This document shows positions 38,501-49,700 of a DNA stretch of 64,000 bases, in pieces. How positions within the stretch are numbered: position 1 is the stretch's first letter; every line of letters starts with the position of its first letter. Origin of the DNA: Muscardinus avellanarius (Eukaryota; Chordata; Mammalia; Rodentia; Gliridae); NCBI GenBank assembly GCA_963383645.1, contig OY726559.1:126009721-126073720 (forward strand). The letters are read 5' to 3'. The notes below the pieces were generated by a model. The model ran no database searches. It was given only the letters and a program-made list of their open reading frames with translations, and had not been told where the DNA came from. Both the position numbers and the translations under genes were made by a program.

Positions 38501-41500
38501 AGCCGGGCATAGTGGTGCATGCTTGTAATCCATGCTCTTGGGAGGCTGAGACAGGAGGATCGCGAAGGTTCCAAGCCAGCCTCAGTTACTTAGTGAGGCT
38601 CTCAGCAACTTAGTGAGACCCTGTTTCCAAATAAAATATAAAACAGGTCTGAGAGTGTAGCCCAGTAGCCCTGAGGTAGAAAAGCCCCTGGGTTCCACCC
38701 CCAGTACAACCAAAAAAAAAAAAAAAAAAAAGAGAACAACAAACTACTAGTAACTATTTAACCTCATTTTCCCACTGAAATGTTCACAAAAACAAATTTC
38801 TCAAGTTGTAACAGCACTGGAAAATAGCGCATGGTAAACTACTACATCCCAGAAGGATTTTTAACTTTAAAACAAAAGAAAGAAGACAGACATGGTGGCA
38901 CATGTTTGTAATCCCAGGACTTGGGAAGCTGAGACAGGAGGATCGCGCAGGTTTGAAGCCAGCCTCAGCTACTTAGTGAGACTTTCAGCAACTTAGTGAG
39001 ACCCTGTTTCCAAATAAAATATAAAATAGGTCTGGGAGTGTAGCCTGGAGGTAGAAAGCCCCTTCCATCCCCAAGACCAGAAAAGAAAAGAAAAAAGATA
39101 TTCCATCATGAAGAAGTAGAGTCAAATAGAAGGCAGTATATTTTCATTTCTGACACCTTTGTATACTTTTACAGGGACACTTGGACTTAGCTGAACAGGA
39201 GAAAAGTCTTTCTGACGCTGTGAGGAAGCTGCCTTCTAATGTAGCCATAGAATTGTCTCCTCTCTGATGAATAGGTTCCTAAAGTAATTGATACTGCCCG
39301 TTTGGGGTGGGGGTTCTGGAACAAATAAAGAATGCAAAAATTTTCGCTGCATCTTTCTGTGTATTCGCTTAAGGAAAGTAGATTTCCATGGGGGTGCTGA
39401 GTAATTCTTTTTCTGAAAAGAAGTAGTAAACCAAATAAGTTTGGGAACCTCTGTTAGTAGATCCCTAACATCTACTCAGGGAAAATAATTCTGAGTAATA
39501 TATGATGGGGCAGAAAAAGACAGAAAAGATTGGTTGCATTGTATTCTGGGACATGAAGTCACAAGGTTATAGTTTTTCATGTACCATTTTGGTAATGCAA
39601 AAGCTTCACACAGTTTAATTTACTTAGTAACCCACTGTCCTCACCCAACTAGACAAACAAGTACCAGAGGACTGTTCCTCGATCTAGGAGAGCACTTTAA
39701 GAAATACCATAGACATTTGGATGTGGAATATGTACACCACTAGCCTTCAAGTTTAGGATGTGAAAGATTTTAATAGCAATTTGTGAGTAAGAAAGATCAA
39801 TATGTTCTTTAACCTCTCAGAATCTAAAATTACTTATTTTTATAACAGTTAAGAAGGTTACTTCTTAGATATGTTCTAAAGAATTAATGAGACGTTGTAT
39901 ATAAAAAAGTTTCTTAAGAATAACAAAAGTAGCTGAGTGTGGTGGCTTATACCTGTAATCCCAGTAATTAAAAGGCTAAGACAGGAGAACTGCAGGTGCA
40001 AGGTCAGCCTCAGAAACTTACAAAGAACTTGTTTCAAAATAAAAAGTTAAAATTTAAGGGCTGGGGGGATAGCTTGGAGATATAATGCCTCTGGGTTCGA
40101 TTCCCAGTAACACACGCACACAAAAAGAACAAAAGTATGTCCTTTGAAGGAAAATGGATGAAACTGGAGAATATTATGCTATGTGAGACCAGCCAATCTC
40201 AGAAAGTTAAGGGATGTATGTTTTCTCTCATAAATGAAAACAGAAAACGAAAGGGAACTGTAAACAATGTGGAGAGAGACCTATAAACAGTAGAAGAGGG
40301 TTGAGAAGGGGAAAAGGAAGGATTAAGAGATAGTCCAAATAATATCATGGCAATATGAAAGAGTTTCTACTCTTTCACTCACATATATGGGGAGTGGGGG
40401 GCAAGAGCAGGACAGGATGCAGAGCAAACTACACCAAGAGCTATGTGCATGTATGTTTGTATCACACTGACCCCACTATGATGTATAACTGCAATGCACC
40501 AATAAAGTCAAAATTGGATAGTGCCTGGCACATAGTTAAATAGCCTCTCAATAAATGAATGGTCTTATAAAAAGTACCAGATTTTGTAAAATAAATAAAT
40601 GAAGTTAAACTCTAATGATACTTACATAAGGTATTCTTACATGAAAAGCTTAAAAACAAAACAAGAATACAACATCAAAAAATAAAAAGAGAAGGAACAG
40701 TAATGTTAATATAAGACAGCAGAATTCAATGGAAAAAAACATTAGACAAAAAAGGAGGAATGCCATACAAAAAATAGATGAAATCTGTGATGAACAAATA
40801 ATGATGAACAACTGTGACATGTCAAATAACAAGATCAAAATATCTAGTCAAACTGAAAAAGAAAATTTGACAGAAACAGAAGCGTACTTGTCAATGATGT
40901 ATTTTGTCTAAGTAAAACAGGGATATAGAAAGTATGAATATTAATTAAATGTTTGAGACAAACATATCTAAACAAGTAAAAACATGTATTAAAGACTACA
41001 AAGATACACCAATCTCTCCTAAGAACACAAGGGGCATTTCCAAAAATGGACTTTAAGTTAATATACAAAGCAAATATCGATATAGCACAAAGTAGAATCT
41101 GCTAAAGTCTTACTCTCTTTTAAGAAGTAAATAACATTAGAAATAATTAAGAAAAGTTTAAATGATATACCTGAACACCTAGAAGTTAAAAAGCATTCCA
41201 AACTGCTAGATAAAAGGATAACTCAAAATGCTATTTGCATCCCAGTACTTGGGAGACTGAGACAGGAATATCAGCTATTTAGTCAGGCCCTCCGCAATTT
41301 AGTGAGACCCTGTTTCAAAATAAAGAATAAAAAATAGGGCTGGGGGTGTATCTCAGAGTTAGAATGTCCAAGTTTAATCCCTAGTACCACACACACAAAA
41401 AAGGAAAAAATAGAAAGAAAGGAAGAATTAAAAAAATAGAACTGGGGGTGTAACTTGGAGGCAGAATAACACTAGGTTCAAACCCTAGTTATGCAAAAAT

Positions 41501-43679
41501 AAAACCCAAAAAAATGCTATATGCAGAATCGTTAGCAACAAAAATTAGAGCACTAAACATTAACTTTCAAAAGTATCATAATTTCAGACTCAAAAAGTAA
41601 CATCACCTTTCCTCACTCTACAAATTATTTTCATTTACTTTTTCTAGGAGTCTGGCTGGAAACACCAGCAACCCAGAATCATCTTATTGTATATTTAATA
41701 TAGGACTCAGGCTACAAATCTCTGAGAAAGCTGATTTGCATCTGGCACACCCTTACTCCTCCCATAGCCCTGTGGTGTCCAAGTCCTTGCTAGACAATTG
41801 AGCCTCATCGTGTTCCCAGAGTTCCAAAGCATAGCTCACTTCTCAGCTGCCTCTTCAGAAAGGACAAATACCATCCGGGGCAGAAATAACCTTCCGTGAA
41901 GGCTTTCCTCCAATATTCCTGTCTGCTCCATTATCTCAGCCCTTTAATTATCTATTGCCTTATTGGTTCTTTGATGCTTCTAATAAAAAAAGTTTTATAT
42001 TCTGTCCAGCTCTTTTAGTTTCCATCAGCAATGGGAAGGCCAAAGCAACCTGGCCCATCACTACCAATATAAGGCACTCTGGCTTTTATCATAACCTCTC
42101 ACTTCATGCTTCTTCAAAGCACTGCTACCTCCTGACATTATCTCATACCAACAGAAGTTTTAGGTAGATTCTTTTTTGGGGGGCTGTCACTGGGGGTGGA
42201 ACCCAGAGGCTTTCTACCTCCTGGTTATACTCCCAGACATATTTTATATTTTATTTGGAAACAGGGTCTCACTAAGTTGCTGAGAGCCTCACTAAGAGCT
42301 GAGGCTGGATTTGAACCTGGGTGATCCTCCTGTCTCAGCCTCCTAAGTGCTGGGATTACAAGCGTATGCCACCAAGCCCGGCTAGGTAGATTTTAAAAAA
42401 TAAAATGTAAAAGAATAAACATAAGAAGCCAGGCGTGGTGGCACACGCTTGTAATCCCCGCGCTTAGGAGGCTGAGACAGGAGGATTGCACAGGTTCGAA
42501 GCCAGCCTCAGCTACTTAGTGAGGCTATCAGAAACTTAGTGAGACCCTGTTTCCAAATAAAAATATAAAATAGGTCTGGGAGTGTACCCTGGAGGTAGAA
42601 AAGCCCATGGGTTCCACCCCCAGTACCACCAAAAAAAAAAAAAAAAAAAAAAAAAAAGAATAAACATAAGAAAAGTTGGAAGTGCCTTGTGACATAAACA
42701 TCATAAAAGTATTAGGCAAATGGCACACAGAGTAAAACATAAAAAGAAATATAAAAAGCAAACAGATAAGATACTTAAAATTGTCTGAGCTCTTAAGTGT
42801 AAGAAAAACATTTTTATATTTTATTCTTAAATGTGATTTGCTTCCTCACTTCATTCAAGTCTCTGTTCACATATTTATTCTCAGATAGGCCTTCTTGGTA
42901 ATGAATATAAAGTAGCTTTATCCCCAGCCCTGTCTCTAATACCCTTTAACCTATTCCGTTTTTCTCTAAGCATTTATCATTATCTGCCTTGTTGCTGCTT
43001 TTTAAGTATCTGTTCTCTGCCACTAATGTAAGCTCTGAGAGAGGAGACTTTGTCCTCATTCACTGCTATATCCTCAGGGCATAAAACATTATCCACCTAA
43101 TAAATATTTGTAGAATGAACAAATGAATGAATGCAGTTTTTTATAAATAGAACATCTTACTTAAAAAAAACACAGAAAAATATTTTAAAACATACAGAAT
43201 AAAAGCTAATATTTATACAGTGCCAAGTGTTATTCTAATAACCTATACAAGCTAATGCATTTAAAGCCAAACAACCCTGAATTAAATAATACAATGCCCA
43301 TTTTACAGATGAGCAAAAAAAGAGATTATGTAATTTGTCCAAGGTCACATAGTTACTAAGTATACTGCAAAGGATCAACAATCTAGCCAGTACCTTCTGT
43401 ACTAATAAAATTAAAGTATCTGTTCCCTTACACTTAAAAACTCTTGAATAGGAATGAAATAAATAAAAACCTCATATTAACCAACCCCAAGATTACCACA
43501 TCATTTTTACTACATGCATACTACAAACTGCTCAGCATTTTACTTATAATACCAAACTGAACTCTACTACCAAACTGAAGTGTTATTACTTTTCTTTGAT
43601 GCAAGAAAAAAAAAACTGAGGCTTAGGGAAGTTAAGTTGCCTAAAGTCTAGGTAGATTTTAGAATCCAGTTTTCAGTTT

Positions 43680-43775
<96 letters not shown>

Positions 43776-46700
43776 CTGAAATACTATGCACCTATGGAAT
43801 TTGTATCAAAGCACATTCACATTCACTTGGACTTTAGTGTTGAGGGCTCTTATATACATAAAGCTGTACCTATGAGCTGTACCTAAGAGCCCAGCTTTTT
43901 TATTTTTGTTTCTTATTTACTTATGCTGGGGATTGAAAACAGGGGCAACACTCTCAAGGCCTATTTTATTTTTTTATTTTGAAGCAGGGTCTCATTAAGA
44001 TGATGACAGCCTCGCTAAATTGCTGAGGCTGGCTTTGAACTTTCAATCCTCTTTTCTTAGCTGCCCAAGTACTGGGATTACCGGTGTGTGGCACCATGCC
44101 CGGCAAGCCCAGCATTTTTAGATTTCACATGGAACTGAAATCATGTAGTGTACTTAGGTAGAACTGTCATACTGTTTTCCATTTGGTTGTACTAACTTAC
44201 AATCCCACCAGGAGTGTGTAACAGTTTACCTTCTTTACATCCTCAGCAGTGCTCGTCCACTGAGCTATACCCCAGCCCTTTTTATTTTGAGACAGGGTCT
44301 CACTAAATCGCAGAGGCTGGTCTCTGACTTCCAATGCTCTTGCCTCTCAAGTACTGGGACTACAGATATGTAACATTTCTTATCTTTTTGATTATATTAA
44401 TTTTAAGGACATTATCTCATTGTGGCTTTTTTTCTTCTTGTGGTGCTGAGAATTAGACACAGGGGGCGTTTTATCTCTGAGATACACCCCCAGCCCTACT
44501 TTTTCATTTTTATTTTGAAAGAGGGTCTCACTAGGTAGACAGGAGTTTCCCCACTTGCTGAGGTTGTTCTTTCTGTCTTAGCCTCCCAAGTAGGAGGATC
44601 ACAGGTATGCACCACCACACTGGCTTCACTGTGCCTTTGATTTGCATTTCCCTGATGACTAGTGATACTGAGCATTTTTTTCACTTCTGGCCATCTTTGA
44701 GAAATATCTATTCATATCACTTTCCCATTTTTTAAATTAAATTTATTTTTAAGTAATATATAGCATAAAAATTGAACATATTAATGGTATTATGTGGCAG
44801 ACCACATAATGTTTTGATATATGTATCATAAGGACTATTTTTAACTACAAGTTTAGAAAACTTGCAATAAAACTTTATGCTTCAAAAGAATAAACAAATA
44901 CATCCCTAAGGGGGAGGAGTATTACATACATCCATTTCAGATATGTACTCTTCAGGTTTGTCCATAAATACTGCAGAAACTGGAACAGATGCGTTTTTTG
45001 ACATCATACATTTTAACGGAACCTCATGGAATATTTGATTTCTTTCTCTCATGGTCATTTTCTTCTGGGGAAGTGGTGAGTTAATATAAATGACTTTAAC
45101 TGGTTTGGAACCTTAAAATAGAAACAGAAGAAAAGGACTGATTAGTATCAGTAGTTTCAAATAAAAAAACAAACAAACAGGGTATATGACATTATTAAAC
45201 AAAAAGACACATAATATAAGACAAGGGAGAGGTAGAATATGCTTCACATATACAAAAGAATGCAACTGGCAAGAGAAACATGTTCTTTAACAATGCTTAG
45301 ACAGGATTTTCTAGGGTTTTGTTGTATTCTTTAATTTTTTTTATTTTTTAAACTTTTGGTACCAGGGATTGAGCCCAGGGGCATTCTACCTCTGAGTTAC
45401 ATCCTTTTATTTTGACACAGTATCTTGCTAGGTTGCTAAGTTGCTGAAGCTGTCCTTGAACTTGGGAACCTCCTGTTTCAGCCTCCTATGTACTGGGATT
45501 ACAAGTGTGTGCCACCACCCCTGGCTCATAATAATATTAATTTTGAAAAATATGCAATTATTAAATAGGAAATACAATAGTAGGGAGTAATCTTTTTTAC
45601 TAAGAAACTAATGTGCAAGTATTAATTTTATTTTCAAAAGAGAAACTAGCATAAATCTACCAGCAACAGACAAGTCAGTCAGTCCTGAAACTCAACCATT
45701 TGAGGTTGTCGAATAAGCTACATTTCTTCTAAATTCAGTGAAAGAAAGAGCACTTCACCATTTCATCTATTTCTGATCACCCTAGGTCACAATGACTTTT
45801 ATATATCTTTAACCCCCCAACATGACTATCGTCACTGTAGACCTAGAACTTCATTCAGAAGTATCAATTCTATACTAGTTTTATATTTAAAAAGTTATAC
45901 TGAACTTATGAGTCCAATGTACATTGTGCTTAAACCAAGACCTGGATTTTTGTGTTTGACACATGGACATCCATGTTTAAGCAGCTGAAATAGAATGGTT
46001 CCAACCCGCTTTGGAGAGCATTACTTGACAGAGAAAATCACAAACCTTCAACTGGTATAACTTGAACACACACTGGGATTTCCCACTGTTCCTTGTAGCC
46101 TGGTCCATGGTTATTTAATAAGGTAAATAATGATTGACTAGTTAGAGCTATCTGAGGATGATATCTTGAAACAAGCTTCTCTGCATTTGGATCTTTACTA
46201 ATATCCTGAAAAACAACACATAATTTGTTACTTGGCTATCCTCATTGAACATTTCTTTGATAAAGTGGTGAAAAGGGAGAAAGTGGTAATAAGAACTTTA
46301 GAATAATCAGATTGTAAGTACATACTTTGTGAGGTACAGATTACTTAGAAAGATCCAAAATCACCTTGTTACTTACACAGTGCATAGCTTCAGCTCTTTG
46401 TTCTGGTGTTTCAATAGGAGGCACGTTATCTTTTGGGAGCTGCAACTTTGCAGGCATTGAGGGAAATACTGTTTTCACAAATTTTACACTGCCCTAAATA
46501 AGCAAAAAATAAATGTTATTGCAAAAATCCTGATTTTTACCTTTTGAAAGATACTGAAAAATATCTTTCATCATAGGAAACTCTTACTTGAAATCCACCA
46601 TTCTACTAAAGAAAATTATAGAACCTCTTGAAGCTAAAAAATTCATTTATGTTTTTGCTTGGCAATCATCACCACCAATTTTTTTTTCTTTTCTTTTTTT

Positions 46701-49700
46701 AATCTTTTAAAGAAAGCTCTTTGAAGGGTTTCACGGAATTTTCCCTGTCACTTTAAATTCCACCCTCTCTTTTTATGAAGCACAAATCATAATGGGAAAT
46801 AGTGGAAACTCTTAAATATCTTCACCCACATTTCTGATATGTTTGGAATAAATTTCCTTTAAAAGTTACCTTGTGGCCAGGTGTGGCGCACGCTTATAAT
46901 CCCAGCATTCAGGAGGCGAAGACTGGATTAAGGATTAAGGTTTGCAGACAGCCTCAGTTACTTAGCGAGGCCTTTCGCAACTCAGTGAGACCCTATTTCA
47001 AACAATATAAAGACTAAAAACATAGGACCAGGAGTGTAGCTTGGAGGTAAAATGCCCTTGGGTTCCATCCCCAGTACTGCAAAAATATGAAAAATAAAAA
47101 TAAAAATGAAAAAATAAAAGTTATCTTGTTACTGTTCAAAATTTAAATGTAAAATAATATTTTTGTGAAACATAATTTTTTTGTGAGTGTGTGTGTGGTG
47201 CTAGGGATTGAACTGAGGGGCATTCTACCTCTGATCTATACTCCCAGCCTTTTTTATTTCTTATTTGGAAAGAGAGTCTTGCTGAGTTGCTGACACCATA
47301 AGTTGCTGAGGCTGGCTTTCAAACCTGTGATTCTACTGTCTCAGCCTCCCAAATACTGGGATTACATGTGTGCACCTCCATGATGTTAAAAAAAAAAAAA
47401 AAAAAGCTTATACTGTCATACAATAAACCTTACCAATGCAAGAAGGGTTTTTTCTAACTTTAATCCCATCTCTGTTCTGAATGGAAAAAATCCCAGTAAG
47501 CTGGTGACTTCATGGAGAGTATAAAATTCTGGATACTTTTTAACTTGTTCAATGCAAGCTCTTAAAATTTGCTAGGAAACAAAAATTTTTTAAAAATTCA
47601 TTTGTATTATAATTCTCTAACAATACAACAAAAGTATTTTTGTTACACATGACTGTTCACTGCAAAAGTTAGCTTTGTTTCATTAATCAGGCTTCTAACA
47701 TTCTACACATATATTTCCGAACTGACTTAATCTGTTACTTTTCATAACAAAATTTTAACCTAATTTCCTAAAATACTGGTAATTAATAATATTAAAATTA
47801 GCAATCTTATTAAATTTAAAATTAGAGAAGATATATCTATATTTAAGAAACCACGAAAGAAATAAAATCACATGAAAATTTCAACACGATATACTCCAAT
47901 AATGCATTAATATCAATAAGTTTAATACTCTGAAATAATAAAGTAGTTGTATCTCATTTGAATACACAATCTAAAAAATAAAATAAGCAATGTTAAAACT
48001 AATTCAAATGCTACAGTACTTAGAATTTACTTTTCTCTAAAGTGTCCAAATATAATAACGTATCAGGAAATGGAATCAGGAAATATTCATAGCTTTACCC
48101 AAGAAGAATATATGTCACTTGTGATAAAATGTAAATAACCTGAGAAGGACAGCCACTGGTAGGGGGAAGCACTTATTATTAAAATATAGACATATGTTAT
48201 TTTCTAAAATATATTTTTCTTCTCTCAATAAACCGTTATATGAAACTTTTAGAATGTATTTTAGATCACAAAAGCTCTTAACAATAAGCATATTTTTATA
48301 TATCTAAATCCCCTCTCCAGTCAGGTGTGGTGGCACACGCTTGTAATCCCTGCGCTTGGGAGGCAGAGATGGGAGGATCTCGCAGGTTCAAAGACAGTGG
48401 CGCTGTCTTAAGAGACCCTGTTTCCAAATACAAATATAAAATAGGTCTGGGAATGTAGCCCGGAGGTAGAAGGGCTTTCAGGAACCCCAGTAAAACCCCC
48501 AATATAAAAAAAACTAAATCTTCTCTCCTTTCAAATATTTGTTTGTCAAATGTGTATAAATAACGTACTCAAATTGATCTTTCTGTTTAAAGTCTCACTC
48601 CCACTCCTCTCCTTCTCTCAGCCCCTTCTCCCAGCTATCTTCATTACTTTTCTCCCTTCACCTATATTTTCCAACAATAATTCTGATATTTAATTCCAGA
48701 TATCACTCACACTGTGGGCTAATAATAAAAAGTTCTCTTGGGGACTTCCAGGAAGATGGCGACAGAGAAAAGCGGGGCTTAAGAGCCCCGCTAACAACCA
48801 ATCTCCATTACCACAAAATCAGCGCCTTTCATAGCCAGAAAACACCATCACCAGAAAAACAAAAAAATCACCAGGCTCCAGAGAGAAAGCGGACTGAAAA
48901 CAGAGCTCAGAGCCACAGAGGAGATACACCGGCCTCACACCCGAGGACGCGGCAGCAGCGCCATACTGCCAGCGGCAGCGGCGAGTTCACCAGACGGCTA
49001 CAGCAAGCCGAGGTAGGCCGCTGCGGAACAGCCAGGTGGGATCTTTCGGTGCAGGGAGCATCTAAAGCTCCCAGTGTCTGAGCTCAGCACACACTGCAGG
49101 GACTCAGAGTGGAACTCAAAACCAAGAAAAAATACGCCAGCCTCACGGCCGAGGGCGTAACAGCGGCGCCATATTGCCACCAGTGGCAGCAGCAGCGAAT
49201 TCACTGAGTCCAGTAGCTACATCTGCATACTCAAGAACAGTGAGTCAAATCGCGGGCCACAGAGGAGAAATCCAAGTACTGTACTCCCTGGGACTTGACC
49301 CAGTGGGGGAGTGGCGGTGGCAGAGATATCACACCATAGGAGAACGTCCAACCTGGCACCCCCCATAGTCTAAAGCAGCCTCTATCGACTCCCTGGGTCG
49401 GAGACTCTGTGATACAACCCAGTAAAGGAGTAGTGGGGACTGAGATACCACAGACTCACGATCCAGAGCACCTTAAGTGAAGTCGCAGTGACCCAAGGGA
49501 AGACCAAGAGAAGGCATGAAATCATGGGAAAGATAAATAACAATGGAGCAATGAATGCCCACAACCCCACAACATCAGAACCCAATAAAACAGAAAATCA
49601 GGGATTTCTAGAAAATCAAATCAGGAAAATAACTGTAGAAATAATAGAGGTGCTTCGAAAAGAATTCAGAGAGAGCCAAAAAAAGATAAAGGATGCAATT

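Larger units (their letters stand above)
44108..44880 (-). mobile_element. Old L1 ORF2 fragment, antisense, interrupted by two SINEs
   Basis: 'tactgttttccatttggttg' (44170), 'tttgatttgcatttccctga' (44636) and 'gagaaatatctattcatatc' (44699) follow the antisense L1 ORF2 order. SINEs at 44252-44375 and 44430-44625 split it. Confidence 0.72.
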
